Shown: positions 22,953 to 33,470 of the stretch, piece after piece | Numbering within the stretch: position 1 is the stretch's first letter | Layout of the letters: each line of letters starts with the position of its first letter | From: Melastoma dodecandrum | Lineage: Eukaryota; Streptophyta; Magnoliopsida; Myrtales; Melastomataceae | Direction: 5' to 3' | Length of the DNA stretch: 64,000 nt | NCBI GenBank assembly: GCA_029817715.1 | Contig: JARUPY010000079.1 | Location: 2,356,001-2,420,000 of the forward strand | Notes under the pieces: model-generated | Databases searched by the model: none | The model's input: the letters and a program-made list of their open reading frames with translations, nothing else | Told to the model about the DNA's origin: nothing | Program-made: the position numbers and the translations under genes

Positions 22953-24005
22953 AGATTGCGGGGGGATGTACCGTCGCTTTAGGACATTCCGCAAAAACTC
23001 GGACCAGTGACATGATCGGAGACGTCGTTGGAGTCTATTAGTACCGTTGGACACAAACCACCAGATCTCGCAGAGTGGAAGCAGTGTCATACCAGATGGA
23101 GACTTGACGGAAAGGAAAAAACCTATTGCCATCCATCCATCCATCCGATCCCACCTCCACTCGCCAAACTCTTGAAAAATATCTCATTGCTACTTTCCCG
23201 GACTTTGCCATCACCATATTCCACTGTCCAGCTATATAATTAACGATTTGGATTTAGAATTGTGCCTTAGAATTATTTATCCGTGAATACGCGTAAAATG
23301 CTAAGATTGCGGGAGGATGTACCGTCGCTTTAGGACATTCCGCAAAAACTCGGACCAGTGACATGATCGGAGACGTCGTTGGAGTCTATTAGTACCGTTG
23401 GACACAAACCACCAGATCTCGCAGAGTGGAAGCAGTGTCATACCAGATGGAGACTTGACGGAAAGGAAAAAACCTATTGCCATCCATCCATCCATCCGAT
23501 CCCACCTCCACTCGCCAAACTCTTGAAAAATATCTCATTGCTACTTTCCCGGACTTTGCCATCACCATATTCCACTGTCCAGCTATATAATTAACGATTT
23601 GGATTTAGAATTGTGCCTTAGAATTATTTATCCGTGAATACGCGTAAAATGCTAAGATTGCGGGAGGATGTACCGTCGCTTTAGGACATTCCGCAAAAAC
23701 TCGGACCAGTGACATGATCGGAGACGTCGTTGGAGTCTATTAGTACCGTTGGACACAAACCACCAGATCTCGCAGAGTGGAAGCAGTGTCATACCAGATG
23801 GAGACTTGACGGAAAGGAAAAAACCTATTGCCATCCATCCATCCATCCGATCCCACCTCCACTCGCCAAACTCTTGAAAAATATCTCATTGCTACTTTCC
23901 CGGACTTTGCCATCACCATATTCCACTGTCCAGCTATATAATTAACGATTTGGATTTAGAATTGTGCCTTAGAATTATTTATCCGTGAATACGCGTAAAA
24001 TGCTA
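22953..24005. repeat. three tandem 351-bp units
   Basis: Units are 22953-23303, 23304-23654 and 23655-24005, each starting AGATTGCGG. They look identical apart from a G/A change near the start of the first. Each contains a (CATC)n stretch. Block B has a single, diverged and interrupted counterpart at about 32650-33270, so the triplication is specific to block A. The 64-71 codon frames inside are repeated by-products and show no protein family. Confidence 0.93.
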
Positions 24006-25018
24006 AGATTGCGTTGAAAATAAGATAATCATATTACCTTCTTTTAACCGTGATTATTATTTTAATTCCTTGGAAAGAAGAAGACTTTTCCATCACGAAT
24101 TTGACTTTGTTATTATCGGATTTAGCTCTTCTTATATTATTCTCGCATTAGATGAATCACCTATTATATTTAAGTCATGTTATCTTCACAAGAAAAATGA
24201 AGATAATATAAGTTAATGAGAGTTATCACCATAATACTTTTAAATGTCAATTTTTTTTGTTTGTTTTCCGTGGTCAAAGTTTTGTTTTGGTGGTCTTTAA
24301 AACTTGTAGAAATTATTTCTTACAAGTTCCCCAAGCTTTTGAAATTCTAAAAATCATGTCAAATACTAAAATATTGAAATATTCCCATTGAGGGACTACG
24401 GTAGCATTTTTCGAATTGACGCCTTCATATTCAATACATATGACTTAATCAACGATAAAGTTTCAAATGTGAAATATTTGTACCAAACTTTTTCAGGATT
24501 AAATTAATTACTAACTCATCTTGTTTTTTTTCTTCTTCTTATTGAAGGTACAAAAGTTTGGTCCACCACGGCACCACCACCGATAGAGACCCGACGAGAA
24601 CGGAGAAGATGGGGGAATTGTACAAGATAAGACTCAGAATTATTGATAGGCCCACTTTCGGGAAACAAAAACAAAACGACTCTGGAATCTTTTATTGAGT
24701 CGGTTCAAGTTCAACCATGAAAGGGTCGATGTTCGACTATACATACATACTACTCGGATTGCCACAAACCCTAGCGGAGCCCACTTTGGCTCACCCTTGT
24801 GGAAGATGGCTAGTAAACACGTTGGAATTATTTGAAAAATGACCATGATTCGATATAAATGTTCGGTCGTCTTGAATTAATAGTAAACAAAATATTCATG
24901 CTTAAAGAAAGATCAATGGACAAATTACAACAGTATGCAGAGAACACCGAAAGAGTGAAACGAAAAACTAAGACAATCCATTTTCTGTTTAAATTGTTAT
25001 CGCACGTCCTTTTTACTA

Positions 25019-25979
25019 AATGTGAAAAGCCTATTTATACAAAATTTAACCCCTGCCTAAGATCTCGGAGTTATTTTAATGCCAAGTGGCTTCGGCCATG
25101 TCATATTATAACCGTACTTTTTCTTATCTTCATGTTAATTCTCAACTAATTCATTAGCCTTGTGACACTTTTCATTCATTATTTCTCACGTTCTCATCTG
25201 AATAGGTTAAAAACTACCACCGTCGTATGGGCGAAAGACGAAGTCTAGGCGAAACTTCGGGTCGAGCGAACATTTAAACCCAAGTGATACCCTTCATCAA
25301 GCGAGTGATAAAGACATGTTGCGATCTTTTGGGCGAAAGGTGAATTCCAATCGGTGGCACGGTGTGAAAGGTGAGTCTCAAATGATAGCACTGGGTTGTG
25401 ACAATCAAGTGGTCCGTGTACGTCGGTCTATCCACAGGATCATTGTTAGTTGAGGACATATGGCCTAGAAAATTTAGTAGGAAACATATTGCCCCCCATG
25501 TACTTTATAACTCTATCGAGACGGTCACCTCTCTTCAAACGCTATCATTTTTCGCCTCTGAAAAGCTTTCAGCCTTCTAAAACACTCTAGCGCCCTTTTC
25601 ATCGAATTAATTATGTTCCTCGCCTAATCCATGACACCTCAAACCTCCTCCAGGAAAGTCGGTCCTCAGGCTCGCCTACATGCCTCGGGCGATAGGCGTT
25701 GTCTTCGCAATTATTTCTGTCCTAACCAGCTTGCCACTATCTCCAACACTCACGAGCTAGACGATGGAGATGAGACGTTATTTGGAGGACGCTTCATCCC
25801 TGACTATGGATTAGGTAAGCACCAGGAACGATTCTACATCGAAGCTCGCCTGTTATGTTTGGAGAAGCACTTGCTAGGCCGGATTGATTTACAATACTGA
25901 TCCAAGTTGCTAGTGAACAGAAAATTCATTTGCAAAATTTAAATTTTTTTTAAATTTAATTCCTCAACTTTTAAATATT
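25019..25979. other. spacer after block A; no gene recognised
   Basis: Contains GGGCGAAAG and CTCGCCT-rich stretches at 25220-25700 that look like eroded retroelement leader, and a short plus frame (25631-25900) without recognisable family. AT-rich toward the end. Confidence 0.35.
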
Positions 25980-25990
25980 AGCACTAATAG
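25980..25990. repeat. target-site duplication, left copy
   Basis: AGCACTAATAG, repeated exactly at 27131-27141 on the other side of the element. Confidence 0.75.
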
Positions 25991-27130
25991 TTAGTTTGAT
26001 AAAAAAAAAAGCAAAATATCGATATTTGACTCAATCACTTTGCCAACTTTACGTTTTGGTATATCGTTTCAAAAGTTTTCAATTTGGTCTTATTTCAATT
26101 TTACTTTTCAATTTGGCAATATTCGTAACGGCGTTAATACGTGTCATTTGTTTTTCTTACGTGGCAATGATAATGAAATAAATCAAGGGAAAAATATCGA
26201 TATTTGGCCCAATGAATTTGGCAACTTTACGTTTTGGCATAATGTTTTAAAAGTTTTCAATTTGGTATTAAATCAATTTTAATTCGAGGAGAAATTCGAG
26301 GAACAGGAACAAAAAACACAGGAAAGCAGGAGTCTACCTCAGTGACAACTGGGCTATCATCCCCCGTCTTGTTTTCGGCTTTGCTTCTTTCTTTACCTTT
26401 GTCGATATTGGCTGAGATCTGCGCCATTAGGTTCATTTTTGACTCGTGTAATAACACAAGGGATTTACGTTTGGGTCGTGTGCAGTCTGCTTTTGCTTTA
26501 TTCCTTGCCTTTTCTTCTCTTCTCAATGAACATGTCTTGAGGCCTCGCTCCCTTCCCTTGTTTCGTGAGGGAAACCAAGTCGTTAGTAGAATAAGAGCCC
26601 GTGGGTCAATCATTCAGTACTGGATGGATACTCTTTGCCCCTAGTCGGCGTAGGAATGAGTCAAGGGATCCCATCTTGACGCTTGGGTTTCGAAAAATCG
26701 ATCTAACGTAGAGAAGAAGAATTCTCCATGTCGTAACGACGAAGCGCAAGATAGGCTCATTTAGCGTGATTGGTCACACGCAACAAGCTCCTTGCTTCCC
26801 CGCTGACGTCCCTTTCTGGGTTTTTGGTTCATGTTCATCAAATTTCTCCTCGAATTAAAATTAATTTAAGGCCAAATAAAAAACTTTTAAAACATTAGGC
26901 CAAAACGAAAAGTTGGCAAATTCATTGGGCCAAATATCGATTTTTTGCCATTGATTTATTTCATTATCATTGCCACGTAGGAAAAACAAATAACACGTAT
27001 TAACGCCGTTACGAATAGGGCTAAATTGAAAAGTAAAATTGAAATAAGGCCAAATTGAAAACTTAAAGTTGACAAATTAATCGGGCCAAATATCGATATT
27101 TTGCCTAAAAAAATAATTAAACCGATTTTA
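25991..27130. mobile_element. non-autonomous MULE-like element with long terminal inverted repeats
   Basis: Arms of about 290 bp (about 26010-26300 and 26830-27115) are reverse complements. Each arm is itself a direct repeat of a module running AAAATATCGATATTTGG, then AACTTTACGTTTTGGC, then AAAAGTTTTCAATTTGG. An 11-bp exact duplication AGCACTAATAG flanks the whole, a size typical of Mutator-like insertions (9-11 bp). The roughly 530-bp core is richer in GC and has open frames on both strands (26613-26257 minus, 26342-26644 plus). It could be a captured gene piece, but no family was recognised. No transposase is present. Confidence 0.8.
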
Positions 27131-27141
27131 AGCACTAATAG
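27131..27141. repeat. target-site duplication, right copy
   Basis: AGCACTAATAG, the partner of 25980-25990. Confidence 0.75.
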
Positions 27142-28050
27142 GGAAAAATCAAACGTTAAAAGAGATTTCTAACCCTTATACAATTATTTATTTTTCCGTC
27201 TAATTCCCCTTTTCCTTTTCTTAACTTATTCTAAACTTTTATCATAATTTAAAAACTTTTCCAATTTTAAATATATCATAAATCACAAATAATAAATAAT
27301 AATAATATTAAAATATTACCGGGAGTTGGGCTCCGCCTTTGACTCTAATACCAGTATTGTACGTCGGCCACCGATTTTCTTTAAAAAATCGAATGCAATG
27401 ACATATTTTAAATTTTTATTTTTAACAATAACGCATCCCGATGTTTTAGTTTATTTTACTTTAGCATAAAATAGGAACAATAACAATATAAATTATTAAA
27501 TTCTTTATATATAACAATAACAATAAAAATAACAATAACAATAATGAATACCGACGTCCTTCTTTCTCCCCGGGCAATCCCGGAGCGAGGCAACCCCTCG
27601 GAACACACTGTTATTCGCGAGTTCGGGATGGTCGGAGGCTGGAAATCGCGAAGCATGATGTCGCAGTTCACTTCTGCAGGCGCTGCTCTTCCGTCCAGCA
27701 TTGGAATCAAGCTTATCAGATCTATCCTCTTCCTCTCTCTCTCCTGGTGGTGTGGATAAGTTATGCATCTAAATCGAGCATGTGTAGCCTGAGTTATCGC
27801 CGATTCTTTAGATGGACGCATGCTGAAGTTTGCGAAGCCCGTCGATGCTGTCATTGCTTCATATTTAATGCATAACTCTTCTCTCAGTACATGGGTTGAG
27901 CTGATTTTAGACTCTTTGGATTTCTTTCTTAATGAAGAAGAATTTTCATGTTGATCACTTTCCCAAACAAACATGTTTAACTGACGTTTTTTAATCCTTG
28001 AACGTCAACGAATAAAACTGACCTGTTTCATGCATCCACGAGGCAGCAGT
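27142..28050. other. unrecognised stretch, possibly retroelement-derived
   Basis: Contains an (AACAAT)n-like stretch at 27475-27545. A GC-richer segment at 27545-27970 has open frames on both strands, the longest minus at 27974-27456 (172 codons). Neither translation shows a domain I know. The segment may be a piece of a retrotransposon leader or of an old gene; I cannot tell which. Confidence 0.3.
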
Positions 28051-28760
28051 CGCACTCCGTTGGGCATAACTTTGTGTGTACAGCTTGGATTTGCATGAAA
28101 TTAATTGATATCACTTTTCACTTAAGTTATCTAAAACTTTCATGTTTTGAATTTTTTCATTCGAGGTTGCTTCGGTTGGGTTTCGTCCATTGAAAGTTGG
28201 ACTATGAGTTAGCCTCGGTCTGCACTCGAGCAGGAAGGCTGATTCGGTTTTCTGGACACAACTTTCACACCAAGTCTCCATTTTACCTAAAATTTATTGC
28301 ATTAGATACCTATTTTATTTGTATAAATCTTTCATGTTTTGAAAATTTTCATTAAAGTAACAAAATCTGGTCAAATTATTAGTGGAGTGCAGCTGATACA
28401 AAAACGTCATTGCACCTTGCAGCAGATAAATACTACTGAAAGAAAATTATTTATTCTCAAACCACGCATTGGAATTTTATGAAATTAGTGTTTCCAAAAC
28501 CATATTTCAGTTTTCTACTTTAATCATTTGAGGTTTTACATTAGGTTCCATCTGGTTGGTCTAAAAATTCAGAGAAGGCAAAGCCCTTCCGTGACTCTTG
28601 CCTTCCAGCGGCAGGATGAGTAGTCTGTGCACCAGAAGGCATAACTTGCTCATATAAAAACAGAATGAACTAAAATTGGAATATAAAGTTAGAAAATTCA
28701 ATCATTTACAACTTTTATGTTTTATATTTCTTATTTTGAGCAACTTAAGAACACGGTCAA
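28050..28760. repeat. degenerate repeats of about 190 bp
   Basis: Four loosely similar units. Each has an (A)GGCATAACTT- or ACAACTTT-like start, then TTGGAATT/ATGAAATT, then TTTCATGTTTTGAA with TTTTCATT (anchors near 28138, 28328, 28510 and 28715). Similarity is low, so the array is old. Such arrays are known from untranslated parts of plant gypsy elements. Confidence 0.5.
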
Positions 28761-30500
28761 CGGGGGTAAAGCTCACCCCTGTAAGCTGTCCGACTGGAAT
28801 ATGTCCAGTTTGAACAGCCCCACTCTTTGCTTTACCGGCAGCACAACACATGTTATTTTTTCCTAAATTTTGACGTGATGGATTATATTTAAGTTTTTTA
28901 CCTTCTGATAAAATTTTACAAATTTTGGAAAAGTTTACGGTAAGTTATAAATTTTTTTATCCATCGTTCGTTTGTCACAATTTGAGTAAACGTTCGAAGA
29001 TTAGCCAAACATTTCTTTGTCTCGTGGAATAGGATCCCACCATTAGATTTTTCATCAAATTTGACAAACATGCTTGTCATTAATCTCTTTAGTTATATGA
29101 ATGGTTAGCTTCTTATTCTTTCGGAGACGTAACTACTTATGCTTGTCTCTTTGGTCATATGTTACGAACATTTTACTTTCGATATTCCTTCACTCTCGTA
29201 GGATTCATAACATGTATGAATCAACGGATCGGACATGGAACCTCTCTAGCTATTTATTTGGGGTTTTCTCGAAAGATTACAAGTTGACTCGATTCCTCAC
29301 CCTCAAACGGTAAGTCATACCTTACTTATCCAATTCGATTGAATTTCCTTCAAATTTAATCGATACTAAGGCTTTGTACATCGCTCTCCTTTCCTTTGTT
29401 TTGCATCCAAAACAACGAGGAACTCATCACCAAGGGACATCCATTTTTCGACGTCACTGAAGATCAACATCAAGGGCCACACAACGCCCTGTTATATTTC
29501 GACATCACGGAAGATCGACATCAACGGGCCATACAACGCCCAGTAAGTCTCACTTCAACTTACAATAGTTAATTTTAATTGTTTCAAATATTCAATTAGA
29601 ATTTTCTGACCACCGTATTCTGGTTTGATTTACATGAAAATCAATCGAGCTTCACGGGAGTTCGACAAAACGAATTTCGAAGACTGGAGGCGCGCGAGGA
29701 AACCCATGGTGGAAGCACATCTCGAAAGCGGCCTCAACTGACGAGCCCGACCGATGTAAAGCAATCCCGGCGGGCCTCAGGTACATGAGGGAGGTGCGGG
29801 CCTCCCGTTTTTCATTATTTTCACATGTAACGGGCCGTGGGCCCAAGTGCATAGGCCCACTGTCACCATCCTTCCCCACCCCATTTGATATAAATAATTG
29901 TTTGTGTTTGGCCGCATGCCTTAGACTCATAGGCTTGTCGTCGTATGCTGTTCCGAATCGGGTCCAACGCCAGTAAAACATTGACATGAATCCGGAGTCA
30001 TGCCCGGATCGGGTCCAACACCCGTTAAACAACAGCAAATCTTTTGGAGCAAACGCCACCTCTTTTTTTCGCATGTTATAATGTAAGATTTAGTAAATAG
30101 GAATCCCCGAATCCTACTCTGGTTTTTCGACTTAAATCAGCTTTCAAAACTAAGTCGGTGGCGACTCCGTATAGTTTATCTTAAACAACAACCTTTTTAC
30201 GGAGCCATTTTGGATGAGGAACGAACGACACAAGCCGCTTTCGATTTCTCCCGAAAGTTCCTTATTCGGATCATGCTCCGCCTTTCGCCCGTCGGCTCTT
30301 AGGAAAACAGGGACGGTCGGCGAGGGCCCGAGCAGGCCTAGTTAGGAACTCAGGGAGGGATCACCCAATTCCCTTCCGCAGCGTCCGACGCCCGAATCGT
30401 GACGTCGACCGGTTGGGCCTTGGAGAGCGGGCCCGGATCCTCGGGTCGTCCGAACCACTACGCGCGTGTTAGGCAGGAAGGCGCGCGTACACGTATTATA
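28761..30500 (+). mobile_element. LTR-retrotransposon debris, gypsy-like
   Basis: Non-coding. The segment 30130-30200 has GTCGGTGGCGACTCCG followed by a C/G-rich stretch, as at the ends of some Tat/Ogre-type gypsy LTRs. Two related sentences at 29440-29540 (TTTCGACGTCACTGAAGATC and a near copy) form a short tandem repeat. There is no gag or pol frame. Family and limits are uncertain. Confidence 0.4.
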
Positions 30501-31695
30501 GGAGAGGAATAATTCATGGTGTGGGGATGGGGAACACGATGGAAAGTGACGGACGGAAAGTCCTCCTGAAAGAAAGAGAACAAGAAAACCTAAGCACATC
30601 ATTTTGGCATTACGAGGCTGTGTCCTTTGGTTTTCCCGAGAGTTTGGAAGCTTGTATAAATGGTAATCCAATTAGTTATACAAGAGTTGTCGTCAAACAA
30701 GGCAAACACATCTCACCACGCCTCTCTCCAAACACTTGTTTGGCCGAAATTCAACCTCCAATTTCTCCCTACGTTCGTTGGTATATCTTTCTCTGATTCA
30801 CATATGGAAAACAATTGGGGCTCCCCCCGGTTTTGGTATCCATCCTTTCCGGCACCTCATTCCGCGAACCCTTTTCATCATTTTGTACCGACGGAGATGA
30901 GAAAATGAAATTGAAGTCTTCTTTCGTATTCTTTCTCCATTGTATGTATTCCATGGATTGAAACTGACCTGATCAAATAGTTGAGGGAAAACAAGATTTA
31001 CACTCAGCCTCGTTTTCTAGACCATTGACAAAACATAGAATTTCATCGAGTAATTTTTATTAGGGATGTTGGAAATGTGAAGAAAAATAAAATGAAATTC
31101 TTAATTAAAAATCATACATTCAAATCGCTCCTCTCGAACTTATTCGAAAACGCACTGTTAGTCCCATGACTCTGAGGTACAACAGCTATTGGATAGTAAT
31201 TCATCAACGGGATCATCTGTCTCTTTTCGTTTTGGGAAGAGCGCCTCCCCTCGTCTTCCTGCCGCTCCTTATAGCAACTACGGACATTGGGAAGTATCCG
31301 CGATGTTCGTAGTAGTCCAAGTTTTTTGCCTATTGTAAGCGCGCCCTTCGCGAGAACTACAGAGGACATCGGGCCTACCATGTTCCGGCAAAGCGATTGC
31401 CTAACCGCACGTTTTAAAAAATCAACAATATTCACGCTGCCCTCTAGCTGGTCATGATTTTCAATGTTTTGGACTACTTCCAAGTTCCCTTCGATAAGTT
31501 TTGTCTTAGGCAGGGGGAGGCTTCATCTGACGGGGAACATTGTTATCGTGATTATATCACAGGCAGGTCCATGTGGAATCGACATCCTCGTCATCGGTTG
31601 CATCACCATACGAATATCTGCATCTGCGTGAGTTATTTGAATGGGTCCCGCAAATGTAAGAGCTGATGATTAATCCATCGTTCCTCCTCTCTCGC

Positions 31696-31702
31696 TATAA
31701 AG
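31696..31702 (+). promoter_or_regulatory. TATA box of germin-like copy 2
   Basis: TATAAAG, about 70 bp before the ATG at 31773, at the position of TATAAATA in copy 1. Confidence 0.65.
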
Positions 31703-31772
31703 AGAGGGATCATCGGTGTTTCTGAAAACATACCATCATCGAAAAGCACAAGGCCATATTCATTCACACACC

Positions 31773-32438
31773 ATGAAGTTCCTCCCCATCCTTCTAGTCC
31801 TAGCTTTGGCGACCACGAACGCCTTTGCCGATCCCACCCCTCTTCAGGACTTCTGCATTGGTGTCAATAGCACCAAGGGCAGCGTCTTTGTCGATGGGAA
31901 GTTCTGCAAGGATCCTAATCTCGTCACGGTGGACGATTTCGTCTTCTCGGGGTTGAGGTATCCTGGGAACACGTCGAACCAGCTAGGGTCAATTGTCACC
32001 CCTGCTTTCATCGACGAGTTCCTTGGGCTCAACACGCTCGGGGTTGCCATGGGCCGCATCGATTTCGCTGTCGGCGGCCTGAACCCTCCCCACGCTCACC
32101 CACGCGGCTCGGAGATATTTCACGTCATCCAGGGTACCTTGCTCGCAGGGCTTGTCACCTCCAACCAGCTCGGGGACCGTCTCTACACCAAGGTCCTGTA
32201 CCCAGGTGACTTATTCGTCTTCCCCGTAGGCCTCATTCACTTCCAGCTCAACGTAGGAAAGACCCCGGCTTTGGGCTTTGCCAGCTTCAATAGCCAGAAC
32301 CCTGGTGTCATAACAGTTGGAAAAGCCATCTTCGGAGCTCAGCCTCCCATCCCCCTGGACGTTCTCACCAAGGCCTTCCAAGTCGACAAGAAGATCGTCC
32401 ACACCCTCCAGTCCCAGTACTGGCCAGGAGACAACTAG
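31773..32438 (+). CDS. germin-like protein, copy 2
   Basis: Single exon, 221 residues. The open frame extends upstream to 31716, but the start at 31773 matches copy 1, opens the signal peptide and lies at the right distance from the TATA box. The signal peptide covers 1-19. The disulfide Cys are 28 and 45. Box 1 is GLNPPHAHPRGSE (His 107, His 109, Glu 114), closer to the family consensus than in copy 1. Box 2 is [19 protein letters not shown] (His 156). It is expected to be a secreted manganese cupin. Copy 1 at 22080 is almost the same protein. The 3' flank resembles copy 1 but has only one old copy of the 351-bp unit. Confidence 0.95.
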   Translation: MKFLPILLVLALATTNAFADPTPLQDFCIGVNSTKGSVFVDGKFCKDPNLVTVDDFVFSGLRYPGNTSNQLGSIVTPAFIDEFLGLNTLGVAMGRIDFAVGGLNPPHAHPRGSEIFHVIQGTLLAGLVTSNQLGDRLYTKVLYPGDLFVFPVGLIHFQLNVGKTPALGFASFNSQNPGVITVGKAIFGAQPPIPLDVLTKAFQVDKKIVHTLQSQYWPGDN

Positions 32439-33470
32439 ACGGAAATCGACCTATTTCCAAAGTATTTTGCTTAAAATAAGGGCGTGAACCGATATAAATG
32501 ATAATATTAAGACCAACAAAAGTGCTGTCCGGTGCTACGACTGTTAATCCGGCAGAGAATAAAACTGTCTAAGATTCTTTAGCTGCATTCATGTAATAAT
32601 ATGAGGTTCTTTGTGCTTTAAGTATCCTTTCCATTTATCTTGCTCGCGAGAGATGGAGAGAGCATGACCGTCACTTTAGGAAATTCTGCAAAAACTCCAA
32701 CATGAGACATGATCGGCGACGGACGTTGGGGTCTGTTAGTACCGCGGGATACAAAACGACCAGATTTCGCAGAGTGGATGCGCTGTATCGTACCATATGG
32801 AGACTTGACACAATGGAAAAACCCTAATGCCATCCATCCATCCTCCACTCGCCAAACTCTTCAAAAACACCTCATTCCTACTTTCCCCAATTTCAGGAAA
32901 TAAAATATTTAACATCTGTATTCACATCTTTATCCCCCACCCTCCTACAATAATTGGTCATTCATTCTGCAGAAGCCACCAACTTTGAGGACTTTGCCAC
33001 GCCATAGCCGGGTCTGTTAGGTAGGTGCGATCCGTGACAATATTACATAATTCAACTTTTTGCGCCCGAGAAGATTTCGGAATTGAGTCGAATCAGATTC
33101 GATTCTTGATAGGAAATTAATAAAAAATAAGTACATAAAAAAATTTACGTGGTTAAAAGGAATTTGAACAATAAACACGTGCTAGCAAAAATATAATAAT
33201 GAGGAGAAAAATAGTAATCGAGCCTTATAATTATTTATTCGTCAATACGCGTAAAATGCTAAGATTGCGTTGAATATAAGATAATTATATTACCTTCCTT
33301 TAACCGCGATTATTATTTTAATTTCTTGGAAAGAAGAAGACTTTTTCTCGTTAAAAATGGTCCGATAAAGAGAAACGGTCGGATCAAAAGACTTTTCCCA
33401 TCACGGATTTGACTATTTTCTTTAGAGATCCCTTTCCTTTTTACACCTTTTTTGATTAACCGGTGAACTA
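32439..33470. other. 3' flank of germin-like copy 2
   Basis: Matches the 3' flank of copy 1, including a single diverged 351-bp-like unit (about 32650-32895), and a CGTAAAATGCTAAGATTGCG junction near 33247 shared with block A. About 350 bp between these two parts is not shared. No gene. Confidence 0.5.

Larger units (their letters stand above)
19837..25018. repeat. duplicated block A (germin-like copy 1)
   Basis: Shares long stretches with 30501-36181 in the same order and direction. These are the ATAATTCATGGTGTGGGG start (19850 and 30510), GAGAGTTTGGAAGCTTGTAT (20786 and 30641), the gene promoter, the germin-like coding region, its 3' flank, and the AAGATGGGGGAATTGTACAA segment (24606 and 35782). 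Coding regions are near identical and flanks less so. Block A alone carries the insert 19980-20782 and the three 351-bp units. Confidence 0.85.

Noticed and set aside
23028..23945. Identical 71-codon and 64-codon frames repeated three times
   Set aside because: They are copies of the 351-bp repeat unit, present on both strands, with no family and no counterpart in block B.
31716..31772. N-terminal extension of germin-like copy 2
   Set aside because: The extra 19 residues precede a canonical signal peptide, are absent from copy 1, and would begin very close to the TATA box.
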